Assembly: GCA_023459215.1 (NCBI GenBank)
Contig: JAEWVF010000078.1
Span: 1-30,417, forward strand
Direction of reading: 5' to 3'
Length of the DNA stretch: 30,417 bases
Origin: Chloroflexota bacterium
GTDB lineage: Bacteria > Chloroflexota > Anaerolineae > Anaerolineales > Villigracilaceae
Positions within the stretch are counted from its first letter, which is position 1. Each line of letters opens with the position of its first letter. A program made the position numbers and the translations under genes. Below the pieces are notes generated by a model, which did not search any database, had not been told where the DNA came from, and saw only the letters and a list, made by a program, of their open reading frames with translations. This document shows positions 8,701 through 15,862 of this stretch, piece after piece.

Positions 8701-8862
8701 CTGGCCAGGGCGCAAGCCTCCTGGGACAGCGAAAGTGAACGCGAACTGAATCTGTTCGTCGGCGAGGCTGTCCTTCAGGCTGAAGCGGCCCAGGCCGCCA
8801 TGCAGCGTGGCGGCAGCCTGGATTGGGACGCCACACTCGAAAAAATCGTTACAAATTCATAA
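5731..8862 (+). CDS. class III adenylate/guanylate cyclase fused to AAA ATPase and TPR repeats
   Basis: 1043 residues, the same length and architecture as the preceding gene and clearly its tandem paralogue; by eye roughly half the positions match. The N-terminal helix carries ALEAQRELLGDD. The cyclase domain spans about 55-235 and is complete: FADVSGYT with Asp64, HMGDGVMALWG with Lys104 and Asp108, TAIGDTVNLASR with Thr174, Asn181 and Arg185. Thr at the purine-specificity position is a class IIIb feature and fits ATP, so cAMP is the likelier product, though cGMP is not excluded. Walker A GDAGIGKS is at 283-290 and Walker B MMLDDLQWAD follows. TPR-like repeats fill the C-terminal third. The upstream stop is only 13 bases away, so the two are co-transcribed. 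It is probably a soluble cyclase gated by its ATPase/TPR arm; the stimulus is unknown. Confidence 0.93.
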   Translation: MDEAIKLQQAIQALEAQRELLGDDVVESALGPLRERLLMLETPPAVSPRQSTQQRRIVTILFADVSGYTAMSEHMDAEDVRDTMNALWQRLDNVILSYGGKIDKHMGDGVMALWGVEETREDDPERAIHAALMMQRALADFRPDTPTLNILKMRIGLNTGPVLIGSIGSRGEMTAIGDTVNLASRLEQTCPAGSVLISHDTYRHVRGVFEVDIQPLLEVKGKSEPLQTYLVTSIKPRAFRLYTRGIEGVETRMIGRDDSLARLKIAFEEALIDGTLTVATVTGDAGIGKSRLLYEFNAWAEIQKVSWWVFKGRASQSMQNTPYALLRDIFSTRFEIQDSDPLNIAHQKLENGFAEFLPDVLDWREKAHVIGHLIGLDFSDSPHLRGLLNDPRQLRQQALFYLTRFFKSICQQSPALMMLDDLQWADSGSLDALQYLFTNLPLTTPLMALAVTRPILFERYPGLGKDIQNLTRIHLQPLNKNDSRLLVNEILRKVSDLPDAIRELVVGGAEGNPFYVEELIKMLIDQRVIQTGEEYWRVEPARLASVNVPSTLSEVLQARLDSLTIPERSTIQRAAVVGRIFWDQAILQTSSDLPESEILDALQTLRRKELIYERRPAVFTGTREYTFKHSLFQEVTYETLLKRQRTGLHILVARWLDQVSGERRDEYLAQIAEHYEKGGDLSRAAQMFSQAAERALSLSALAEAREFFEHAISLLEHPDQPVRDMIEMQIGLADACLQLGEYANARQHAEAAASLAGDMQLDILVAEALVQLGQTASYLGNYKDAFSYLTGALYLARQDGNRSTLARVLVALGGVEWRLGEIESARQHCEESYQIASQTGDMVTLLNSLNRLGVIMGALGRSAQEEKYYQQALNLALSVGNRERAAIALNNLGALAGEQNDWQKAFDYYLRALSISQETGAKQGEALHLMNMGLAAIKLERFADALANLHKGAILAAEIGAQPVLVSTVLYIGLLKLAQGNPQEAFELIGLARAQASWDSESERELNLFVGEAVLQAEAAQAAMQRGGSLDWDATLEKIVTNS

Positions 8863-8877
8863 ATCAGGAGAATATTT

Positions 8878-9357
8878 TTGGAACCTTTGGAAGCTGCTAT
8901 TGGGAACTACCTGCGCCAGTGGGGCCTGAAACTGGCCCTGGCCGAATCCTGCACCGGCGGTTTGGTGGCGGATCGGATTACGAACCAGCCGGGTTCTTCC
9001 GACTATTTCATGGGCGGGATCGTTGCCTATTCCTACGAAGCCAAAGTCAGCCTGCTGGGCGTTTCCTGGGATACCCTGCACCAGCACGGCGCGGTCAGCC
9101 GCGAAACGGTCATCGAGATGGCCCGCGGCGCGCGCAAAGTTTTCGACGCCGATATTGCCGTTTCGGTCAGCGGCATAGCTGGCCCCGGCGGCGGGATGCC
9201 CGGCAAACCGGTCGGGTATACCTGGTTTGGCCTGTCCACCCTCGAAGGGGATTGGGCGCGCAACTTCACCTGGGAGGGCGACCGCATTGCCAACAAAGCC
9301 TCCTCCGCTGAGGCTGCCTTGCAATTCCTGTTCGACTACATCAAAAAATCCGCATGA
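8878..9357 (+). CDS. pncC: nicotinamide-nucleotide amidase, CinA C-terminal domain protein
   Basis: Deamidates nicotinamide mononucleotide to nicotinate mononucleotide in NAD recycling. About 159 residues, corresponding to the CinA C-terminal domain only; the N-terminal COG1058 half found in many CinA proteins is absent. Motifs: AESCTGG (22-28) with the catalytic Ser24, then GAVSRETVIEMARGAR, then SVSGIAGPGGG and KPVG. The start is TTG at 8878: a clean AGGAG (8866-8870) lies seven bases upstream, and the next ATG (9009) would cut off the catalytic motif. The gap to the upstream cyclase is 15 bases, and the stop overlaps the next ATG by four bases, so it sits inside the operon. CinA-family names also appear in the competence literature, but nothing here supports that role. 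Confidence 0.92.
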   Translation: MEPLEAAIGNYLRQWGLKLALAESCTGGLVADRITNQPGSSDYFMGGIVAYSYEAKVSLLGVSWDTLHQHGAVSRETVIEMARGARKVFDADIAVSVSGIAGPGGGMPGKPVGYTWFGLSTLEGDWARNFTWEGDRIANKASSAEAALQFLFDYIKKSA

Positions 9358-10043
9358 AAAATATCGTTGTGCTGATCTCTGCCAATGCAGAATGGCGGGC
9401 CATTAAGGAAATCTTTTCTGGCCAGTCCCTGCAATTCGTATCGACCCCTGTCGGCGAAACTTTCACTCATCAACTTTCCGGTTTCAACCTGGTTTTCCTG
9501 CACGGTGGATGGGGCAAAATTTCAGCAGCGGCCACTGCCCAGTATGCGATTGACCATTTCCACCCGGATTTGCTGGTTAACCTGGGCACCTGCGGTGGGC
9601 TGGATGGTCGCGCCGCTGCCGGGGATATCCTGTTGGTTGAGCGGACCCTCGTCTATGACATTATCGAGCAAATGGGCGACCCGCAGGCCGCCCTTGAGCA
9701 TTACAGCGCACAACTCGATTTATCCTGGCTGGCAGGAATTGCCTTGCCAGCCGATGTCCGCCGCGGCCTGCTGGTTTCCGCTGACCGCGACATCCTGCGC
9801 GAAGATGTCAACATGCTGATCGAGCGCTTTGACGCCTCCGCCGCGGATTGGGAAAGCGGTGCAATTGCCTGGGTTGCCAGCCGCAACGCTGTCCGCTGCC
9901 TGATTCTGCGCGGCGTAACCGACATTGTCAGCGCAAGCGGCGGCGAGGCCTATGGCAACATCGACCTGTTCCACCAGCGCACCCTGCAAATCATGCGCCG
10001 CCTGCTCGGCATCCTGCCGCAGTTTTTAGCGCTTGCGGCGTGA
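9354..10043 (+). CDS. 5'-methylthioadenosine/S-adenosylhomocysteine nucleosidase-like protein
   Basis: PNP/UDP phosphorylase superfamily, 229 residues. It probably cleaves adenine from methylthioadenosine and S-adenosylhomocysteine. Candidate catalytic residues line up with E. coli MTAN: Glu13 (NAEWR), Glu167 in DWESGAIA (MTAN has VEMEA) and Asp190 in RGVTD. NLGTCGGL and GDILL match the family's central strand and loop. The DWESG variant is less usual, so a related nucleoside hydrolase or phosphorylase is possible, and I leave the symbol blank. ATG 9354 overlaps the pncC stop (ATGA), implying translational coupling. The last 18 bases overlap the end of lgt on the other strand. Confidence 0.8.
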   Translation: MKNIVVLISANAEWRAIKEIFSGQSLQFVSTPVGETFTHQLSGFNLVFLHGGWGKISAAATAQYAIDHFHPDLLVNLGTCGGLDGRAAAGDILLVERTLVYDIIEQMGDPQAALEHYSAQLDLSWLAGIALPADVRRGLLVSADRDILREDVNMLIERFDASAADWESGAIAWVASRNAVRCLILRGVTDIVSASGGEAYGNIDLFHQRTLQIMRRLLGILPQFLALAA

Positions 10044-10940
10044 AGCTTTTTTCTTGGGGGCCGCGGCAGCCGGGGCTTGCGCCGGGGCAATTTTGTAAGC
10101 GTCCGGGAATTTCAACCCTGGAATGTTAAAGGTGTTGTTGCGGGCCATCAACAGGATCAGCCCAGCCAGGCCCATCAGCGCCGAAACCAGTTGCGAGGTC
10201 GTCAGGAATGTTCCGGCGATGAGCGGCTGGTCGGGACGGAAAAACTCGATCAACGCCCGCCCGCTGCCGGCCAGCACCAGCCACCAAGCCAGCACCGATC
10301 CGGGCTTGAATTTTTCCGGCCAGCGTTGGGCCGCCCACAGCAGCAGGCCGCCAAAGACGAAGTTCCAAATCATCTCATACGCAAAAGTGGGGTGGAAGCG
10401 CGTGCTTTCGAGCGGGTATTTCGCCAGGTCGCGGAATTCGCCGATGCGGTGGTAAGCGTCAATCGAAATCCCCCAGGGCAGGTTGGTTGGCGGCCCGTAG
10501 AGTTCCTGGTTGATGAAATTGGCCGGGCGGGCAACAGCCTGCCCGATCAGCGTTACCGGGGCGATGGCATCCAGAAAGAGCCACATATCGAGCTTGTAGT
10601 GCCGGGCGTAGAAATAGAGCGTCACCACGCCGAAAAGCAGCCCGCCAAAAAAGTGCAGGCCGCCGTTCCAAACGTAGAGGATGCTGACCGGGTTATCCAG
10701 AAAGGATGTATTGCCGCCGACGGTGGCGTTGATGACATACCACAGGCGCGCGCCGATGATACCGATGGGTAACAGCCACATCAAGGCATTCCAGACATGC
10801 TCCGGGTTTTCACCGCGGCGCTTGATTTCGCGCTCGGCCAGCCAGGCGGCAACTGCCACGCCCAAGGCGACCAACAGACCATACCAGTGCAACTCGAGCG
10901 TCATGCCGAAAATATTGAACGAAAACAGAATTGGATCCAA
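10026..10940 (-). CDS. lgt: prolipoprotein diacylglyceryl transferase
   Basis: Integral membrane enzyme that moves diacylglycerol from phosphatidylglycerol to the lipobox Cys of prelipoproteins; two lipoprotein genes lie in this window. 304 residues from the TTG at 10940, with about seven membrane segments. Family motifs: HWYGLL (18-23), GARLWYV, WNGGLHFFGG (91-100), ARPANFINQELYG (137-149), HPTFAYE and GSGRALIEFF. The TTG start gives MDPILFS, the usual Lgt beginning, and has GGAGG five bases upstream; an in-frame ATG four codons earlier (10952) lacks a site of its own. By eye, the His that is essential in E. coli (His103, in a FHGG context) is Phe98 here, with a His two residues earlier. The C-terminus has a basic Ala/Lys/Arg tail. 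A TATAAT at 10972-10977 fits a short leader. Confidence 0.93.
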   Translation of the reverse strand: MDPILFSFNIFGMTLELHWYGLLVALGVAVAAWLAEREIKRRGENPEHVWNALMWLLPIGIIGARLWYVINATVGGNTSFLDNPVSILYVWNGGLHFFGGLLFGVVTLYFYARHYKLDMWLFLDAIAPVTLIGQAVARPANFINQELYGPPTNLPWGISIDAYHRIGEFRDLAKYPLESTRFHPTFAYEMIWNFVFGGLLLWAAQRWPEKFKPGSVLAWWLVLAGSGRALIEFFRPDQPLIAGTFLTTSQLVSALMGLAGLILLMARNNTFNIPGLKFPDAYKIAPAQAPAAAAPKKKASRRKR

Positions 10941-10971
10941 AACGACCTCCATGCGGGTGGGAATGGGCTGA

Positions 10972-10977
10972 ATTATA
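10972..10977 (-). promoter_or_regulatory. -10 element of lgt promoter
   Basis: A perfect TATAAT on the minus strand places transcription start about 25 bases before the TTG start of lgt, leaving room for its GGAGG site. No good -35 hexamer is visible. Confidence 0.5.
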
Positions 10978-11003
10978 CCCGGCTGTTTCGATGGCTTGGA
11001 TGG

Positions 11004-11032
11004 AAAAGGGCTGCCTTTTGGGCAGCCCTTTT
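11004..11032 (-). terminator. terminator of groES-groEL
   Basis: A perfect 12-bp stem AAAAGGGCTGCC/GGCAGCCCTTTT with a five-base loop lies five bases past the groEL stop. On the minus strand the descending arm ends in TTTT then CC. On the plus strand TTTTGTTTTT follows, so it could work both ways, but only groEL needs it here. Confidence 0.85.
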
Positions 11033-11036
11033 GTTT

Positions 11037-12683
11037 TTAGTAATCCATCCCACCCATGCCGCCAGGGGGCATGGCCGGGGCCTTGTCTTTTTCAGGAACG
11101 TCAGTGATCAGCACTTCGGTGGTCAGCATCATTGCCGCGATGGACGAGGCGTTTTCGAGCGCGCCGCGCACCACTTTGACAGGATCGATGACACCGGCCT
11201 TGATCATATCGGTGTATTCGCCGGTCAGGACGTTGTAACCGATATTCTTGTTCTTCTTCTCGGCGGAAGTGCGGCGGACGCCATCGATGATGACCGAGCC
11301 GTCCTGGCCGGCGTTGGCCGCCAGTCTGCGGATCGGGGCTTCGAGCGCCTTGCGGACGATGCCGACGCCGACCTGGGCATCTTCATTGTCCATTTTGACG
11401 TTGTCGAGCGAACCGGAGGCATTGATCAGCGAGATTTCGCCGCCGGGGACGATACCTTCTTCAACGGCAGCGCGGGCAGCCGAGAGGGCGTCTTCGACGC
11501 GGTGCTTCTTCTCTTTGAGTTCGGTCTCGGTCGCAGCGCCAACGCGGATGATGGCGACGCCGCCGGCCAGTTTGGCGACACGTTCCTGCAGTTTTTCGCG
11601 GTCGTAGTCGCTGGTGCTCTTGTCGATCTCAACGCGGATTTGGTCGACGCGGCCTTTGATGGCAGCAGCATCGCCCTTGCCGCCGACGATGGTGGTGTTG
11701 TCCTTGTCGGAAACGACCTTCTCGGCGCGGCCGAGGTCGGCGATGGTGGCGGTTTCGAGCTTGCGGCCAGTCTCTTCACTGATGACGGTACCGCCGGTCA
11801 GGATGGCGATATCCTGCAACATGGCCTTGCGGCGGTCGCCAAAGCCGGGGGCTTTGATGGCGAGCACGTTGAGCATACCGCGCAGTTTGTTCAGCACCAG
11901 GGTGGCCAGGGCTTCGCCATCGACATCTTCGGCGATGATGACCAGTTCGCGCTTGCCAAGCTGGACGAGTTTTTCGAGGATCGGGACGATGTCCTGGGCA
12001 GCCGAGATTTTCTTTTCGTTGATCAGGATGTAGGCGTCTGCAATCACAGATTCCATGTGTTCGGCATCGGTGATGAAGTAGGGTGAGATGTAACCGCGGT
12101 CGAACTGCATCCCTTCGACATATTCGGTTTCGAAGAGCATCGACTTGGATTCTTCAACGGTGATGACGCCGTCTTTGCCGACTTTGTCCATCACATCGGC
12201 GATCAGGGTACCGATTTCGACATCCGCAGCCGAGTTGGTCGCAACCGAGGCGATTTCTTCCTTGGTGTTGATCGAAACGGCCATTTCGCGCAGGCCGGCA
12301 ACGACGCTGTCGGCGGCTTTTTCGATGCCGCGCTTGAGCATCATCGGGTTGTAACCGGCGGCCAGGGCTTTCAGGCCTTCGGTGACGATGGCGTGGGCCA
12401 GGACGGTGCTGGTGGTGGTGCCGTCACCGGCGATATCGTTGGTCTTCTGGGCGGCTTCCTTGAGCAGTTGGGCGCCCATGTTCTCAAACGGGTCTTCCAG
12501 TTCGATTTCTTTGGCAACCGAGACGCCATCGTGGGTGATGGTCGGGGAGCCGAATTTGCGGTCGATTGCTACATTGCGGCCTTTGGGGCCCAGGGTGGTC
12601 GCCACAGCGTTGGCAACAACATCCATGCCATTCTTCAGCTTGCGGCGGGCTTCTTCAGTAAATACGAGTTGTTTGGCAGCCAT
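11037..12683 (-). CDS. groEL: chaperonin GroEL (Hsp60)
   Basis: Large subunit of the ATP-driven cytoplasmic folding chamber, acting with GroES. 548 residues, the standard length. Hallmarks: MAAKQLVF near the start, the ATP-site segment GDGTTTSTVLA, GYNPMMLKRG, and ATNSAADVEIG. The C-terminus ends in a short Gly-Met tail GGMGGMDY. ATG 12683 follows GGAGG at nine bases. It is 18 bases downstream of groES and shares its heat-shock control through CIRCE. There is a single operon here and no sign of a second copy in the window. Confidence 0.98.
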   Translation of the reverse strand: MAAKQLVFTEEARRKLKNGMDVVANAVATTLGPKGRNVAIDRKFGSPTITHDGVSVAKEIELEDPFENMGAQLLKEAAQKTNDIAGDGTTTSTVLAHAIVTEGLKALAAGYNPMMLKRGIEKAADSVVAGLREMAVSINTKEEIASVATNSAADVEIGTLIADVMDKVGKDGVITVEESKSMLFETEYVEGMQFDRGYISPYFITDAEHMESVIADAYILINEKKISAAQDIVPILEKLVQLGKRELVIIAEDVDGEALATLVLNKLRGMLNVLAIKAPGFGDRRKAMLQDIAILTGGTVISEETGRKLETATIADLGRAEKVVSDKDNTTIVGGKGDAAAIKGRVDQIRVEIDKSTSDYDREKLQERVAKLAGGVAIIRVGAATETELKEKKHRVEDALSAARAAVEEGIVPGGEISLINASGSLDNVKMDNEDAQVGVGIVRKALEAPIRRLAANAGQDGSVIIDGVRRTSAEKKNKNIGYNVLTGEYTDMIKAGVIDPVKVVRGALENASSIAAMMLTTEVLITDVPEKDKAPAMPPGGMGGMDY

Positions 12684-12701
12684 AGGTTAAATCCTCCTTG
12701 G

Positions 12702-13001
12702 TTATTTGCTTTCGACAATGCCGAGCAGGTCGCTCTCGCGCAGGATGAGAAGTTTCTTGCCGTCGAGTTTCAGTTCGGTACCGGCATATTTGGCGAACAG
12801 AACCTTATCGCCGACTTTGACATCCAGCGGGATGCGGTCGCCGTCATCGTCGCGCTCGCCGGGGCCGGCGGCCAGGACAACACCCTGTTGGGGTTTTTCT
12901 TTGGCGGTGTCGGGCAACACCAGACCGCTCGCGGTTGTTTCTTCCTGTTCGGCAGGCTCAACAACGACACGGTTGCCAAGGGGCTTGATTGAAATGCTCA
13001 T
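12702..13001 (-). CDS. groES: co-chaperonin GroES (Hsp10)
   Basis: Heptameric lid of the GroEL chamber. 99 residues from ATG 13001, which follows a GGAGGT site. The family core is clear: ISIKPLGNRVVVEP at the start, SGLVLPDTAKEKPQQG forming the mobile loop, then GDKVLFAKYAGTE and a DLLGIVE ending. An open frame reaching 13058 would read back into the CIRCE operator and is not the start. First gene of the groESL operon. Confidence 0.98.
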   Translation of the reverse strand: MSISIKPLGNRVVVEPAEQEETTASGLVLPDTAKEKPQQGVVLAAGPGERDDDGDRIPLDVKVGDKVLFAKYAGTELKLDGKKLLILRESDLLGIVESK

Positions 13002-13051
13002 GTGTACCTCCAGACAAAGTTTTGGTTTTAGGAATAAATTTTGACAAAGTT

Positions 13052-13078
13052 TTAGCACTCATTCCGTTCGAGTGCTAA
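13052..13078 (-). promoter_or_regulatory. CIRCE operator (HrcA binding site)
   Basis: A perfect match to the CIRCE consensus: TTAGCACTC, nine bases, GAGTGCTAA. It lies in the 5' leader of groES, just downstream of the -10 box. HrcA repressor is expected to bind here and be released on heat stress. hrcA itself is not in the window. Confidence 0.97.
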
Positions 13079-13083
13079 AACAA

Positions 13084-13112
13084 ATGATACTCTTCCTGAC
13101 AACCCCCGTCAA
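13084..13112 (-). promoter_or_regulatory. sigma-A promoter of groES-groEL
   Basis: On the minus strand TTGACG (13112-13107) and TATCAT (13089-13084) are separated by exactly 17 bases. Transcription would start at the edge of the CIRCE element, the classic arrangement for HrcA control. Confidence 0.85.
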
Positions 13113-13157
13113 GAGGAAGGTTTTAATTCTTATGAAATTCTGACATACCGTTGGGAT

Positions 13158-14570
13158 TTATGGCTGTTCGGTCGGCATGGATGTTGCCGTCGCCACCGGG
13201 ACGATTGGCGTGGCGTTGCCAATCGAAGCGCAGATGGCTTCACCCGATTGGATGATGCCGAGCACCGTCGGCTCGCTGCCAAACGGCGAGGAACGGATCT
13301 GGTTGAAAATATCCTGCGCTTTCGGGCAGTGGTTTTCCTGCGGACGGCTGAGCGCTGCCAGGACGGAACCATACGTGTAATAGTAAACCAGGGTATCGGA
13401 GGAGAGCGCCATGCCTGTTACCTGCGCGCCAGGATCATCCTCGGCGCAGCCAGCGCGCGCTTCACAGGATTCGGCTGGGGTGCAGCCCTCGATGGCACAT
13501 TTCAGGGCCGGGATCGAACCTTCGTAGTTGCGCGATTTAAAGAAAACAATGCCCAACTGTCCGTAGACATCGGCCTTGCTCGGATCAAAACTGAGTGCCT
13601 TGAGCACGTTGCGCGAGGCGGCAAAATACTCGCCCATTTGCGAATAGGTTTTCGAAATGGACAGGTACGGCGTCGGATCCTGAACATTGATTTTTTCGTT
13701 CGTATCGGCGGCATCGGCAAAGTATTCGAGCGATTTTTCAAACAGGATGGTTTGTTGGGTATCAATAGTGCTGCTGGACGCCAGGTGACGGTAAATGGCG
13801 CCAGCGCGCAGCATCAGGAAGGTCAGGTTAGGGTTCAATTCAATCGCCCGGTCGTATTCCTGGATGGCCTGGTTATAAAGCGCCTGTGATTCGAGCAGGA
13901 ACGCATACACCCGGTGCAAGTCCATGATATCTTCGCCGCGTTCGAGCGCCAGGCTCATCGTTTGGTTGGCTTGGTCGATCTTGTATTGGTTGGTCAAAAT
14001 CTCAACCTGGAAAACCAGGGCCAGGGTGTTGGTCGGGTCCAGTTGCAGGGCGCGGGCCACTTCCTGCTCGGCTTCGGCCAGCAGGCGGTCGTAGCGTTCC
14101 TTGTCGGTGTAAAAGTATTGGTTGGCGTTCCAGGTCAAGACAAAGGCGCGGACGGCCGCGACTGTGCTATCGTCGGGAGCTGCTTCTTTTGCGCGGTTAA
14201 TCGAGATTAAAGCTTCCTGCAAACGAGTCAGGCGTTCGGAATCGACCAGGAGCGCGGAAGAATAGGCCTGGATGCGCGCCATTCTGCTCCAGACTTCCCC
14301 ATTTTGCGGATCGATGCGGGCTGCTTCCCGGTAGGCGGCAATGGAACCGTCCAGGTCGCCGAGTTCGAAGTAGAGTTCCGCCTCTTCGGCCAGCGATTCA
14401 GCCGAACGGGTGGCGGTCGGGGTTGGCGCGCCAACCTGCTGGATGGCGCCGACTTCCATGCCGCGCAACAGCCAGACGACCCAGACAATCATCAAGGTCC
14501 AGAAAAAGATGCGGTAAATATTGGTATTTGCTTGGCGTCGGAACAACGGACGCCGGGAAGGGATATTCAT
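13158..14570 (-). CDS. membrane-anchored TPR protein with Cys-rich insert
   Basis: 470 residues. A basic N-terminus (RRPLFRRQ) precedes one hydrophobic segment (about 19-36), then a Pro/Thr linker (PTPTATRS) and TPR-type repeats through most of the protein (for example the ELGDLDGSIAAYREAARIDP-type unit near 69-88). The topology predicted by the positive-inside rule places the repeats outside the cytoplasm. A loop at 358-375 holds four Cys (358, 363, 369, 375), with two more at 415 and 447, which could form disulfides. The C-terminus is a Pro/Thr tail. It starts eight bases after the stop of a similar TPR gene with no clear ribosome-binding site, suggesting translational coupling. Function is unknown; TPR arrays usually hold protein complexes together. 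Confidence 0.85.
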   Translation of the reverse strand: MNIPSRRPLFRRQANTNIYRIFFWTLMIVWVVWLLRGMEVGAIQQVGAPTPTATRSAESLAEEAELYFELGDLDGSIAAYREAARIDPQNGEVWSRMARIQAYSSALLVDSERLTRLQEALISINRAKEAAPDDSTVAAVRAFVLTWNANQYFYTDKERYDRLLAEAEQEVARALQLDPTNTLALVFQVEILTNQYKIDQANQTMSLALERGEDIMDLHRVYAFLLESQALYNQAIQEYDRAIELNPNLTFLMLRAGAIYRHLASSSTIDTQQTILFEKSLEYFADAADTNEKINVQDPTPYLSISKTYSQMGEYFAASRNVLKALSFDPSKADVYGQLGIVFFKSRNYEGSIPALKCAIEGCTPAESCEARAGCAEDDPGAQVTGMALSSDTLVYYYTYGSVLAALSRPQENHCPKAQDIFNQIRSSPFGSEPTVLGIIQSGEAICASIGNATPIVPVATATSMPTEQP

Positions 14571-14578
14571 GGTCAGGC

Positions 14579-15829
14579 TCAGGGGGTTGGGGAACTTTCC
14601 GGTGTTTCTTCCGCGGGAGCTTCGGTCGGAGACAGGTTGGGATTATTGAGGGCTTCGGCGCACTGGCGCAGCCCTTCGGTGGCGTTAAAGACCGCATTCT
14701 CATCTCCGGGAATAGTCGTTACGATTTTTTGAAAAACCGGCACGGCCTCGCCGCAGCGATTCAGGCGTAGCAGGGTAAAACCGTAATGGTAATAGTATTC
14801 TGCTATTCGTCCGGCCTCCAGCGCCAAGGGTTCGACTTCGATTTCATCGTTATATAGGCCACCGTCAATGACATAGTTAAAATTTTCAAGCGCCTCGGGC
14901 CACTTGGCATTGTAATATTGGATTAATCCCAGGTTTCCGTAGTAGATGGTCGATTGCGGCGCATCGCGAATGGCCTGTTCGGCGTACTGCTCGGCCCTGG
15001 TATATTCACCGGTGGTAAAGTAAACGCGCGAGATCAGGAAATCGGGCATGGGGTCGGTTGGGTTGAGGATGTCTGCCCGGCTGAATGAATCGAAGGCTTT
15101 GTCGTATACCCCTGCCAGCCTGTAGGCGCGTCCCAGCGCCAGGTGCAGGTCGGCGATGTTGGCGTTGATGCCAATCGCGGTTTCATACTCGGCGATGGCC
15201 TCGGGGATATTCCCGGTGACTTCGAGCACATAGCCGCGCGCGCGGTGCGCTTCCATTGTTCCCTGGCCCAGGTCGCGCGCCACCTGTGATTCGGCGATCA
15301 TCTTTTCCGTGATATTGATTGGCCCGCCGCCGCTTAGATACAGGTCTGCCAGCAGTTCGGCATAGTAGGCATGCGCCAAAGCATTGTTGGGGTCGATCTC
15401 CAGCGCGCGGGTGATCGAGGCTTCCCCGGCCAGGAAGTCTCCCTGCGAAGCCAGCGCCCAACCGCGCACGGCATGAGCGGTGGCGTTGTTCGGATTGAGC
15501 AAAAGCGCGTTTTCTGCGCTAACCTGGGCGTCGCTGTAACGGCCCAGGAAAACCTGGTTGCGCGCCAGGGTCAGGTAGGTGGCGGCATCGGATGGGTTGG
15601 CCAGCAAAGCCGCCTGGTAGGCCTCGATGGCCTGGGCCAGTTTGCCTTCCCTGGCCAATTGTTCCCCTTCAGCCAGGTAGGATTCGGGGTTGCGGGTTGG
15701 GGTGGGAGTCATTACGCCCGGCACCGGGATGGTTGGGACGATCAAACGCTCGAAATAGAATGCCGCGCCAATCAGGGCCACCAGCATGATGATTCGAAAC
15801 CAATTAACCGGCTTGCGCCGTTTTTGCAT
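14579..15829 (-). CDS. membrane-anchored TPR protein
   Basis: 416 residues. MQKRRKPVNWFR is followed by one membrane segment (about 12-29), a Pro/Thr linker (MTPTPTRNPES) and TPR units, for example EGKLAQAIEAYQAALLANPS. The C-terminal tail is rich in Pro, Glu, Thr and Ser. I chose ATG 15829: GGAAG lies about 12 bases upstream and the upstream promoter puts transcription start near 15856, so the earlier ATG (15856) would have no leader, and the TTG at 15892 is part of the -35 box. Same architecture and linker as the next gene, so they look like an old tandem duplication. It resembles Chloroflexota TPR proteins of unknown role. Operon of two genes. Confidence 0.85.
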   Translation of the reverse strand: MQKRRKPVNWFRIIMLVALIGAAFYFERLIVPTIPVPGVMTPTPTRNPESYLAEGEQLAREGKLAQAIEAYQAALLANPSDAATYLTLARNQVFLGRYSDAQVSAENALLLNPNNATAHAVRGWALASQGDFLAGEASITRALEIDPNNALAHAYYAELLADLYLSGGGPINITEKMIAESQVARDLGQGTMEAHRARGYVLEVTGNIPEAIAEYETAIGINANIADLHLALGRAYRLAGVYDKAFDSFSRADILNPTDPMPDFLISRVYFTTGEYTRAEQYAEQAIRDAPQSTIYYGNLGLIQYYNAKWPEALENFNYVIDGGLYNDEIEVEPLALEAGRIAEYYYHYGFTLLRLNRCGEAVPVFQKIVTTIPGDENAVFNATEGLRQCAEALNNPNLSPTEAPAEETPESSPTP

Positions 15830-15862
15830 AGACCATTTACTTCCACGTAGATACATAAATTC

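Noticed and set aside
10797..12086. 429-codon plus-strand frame across lgt start and groEL
   Set aside because: Antisense to two certain genes, including the groEL terminator; Asp/Gly/Phe-rich shadow.
13002..13058. N-terminal extension of GroES
   Set aside because: It would translate the leader and part of the CIRCE operator; the family start and GGAGGT site fix the ATG at 13001.
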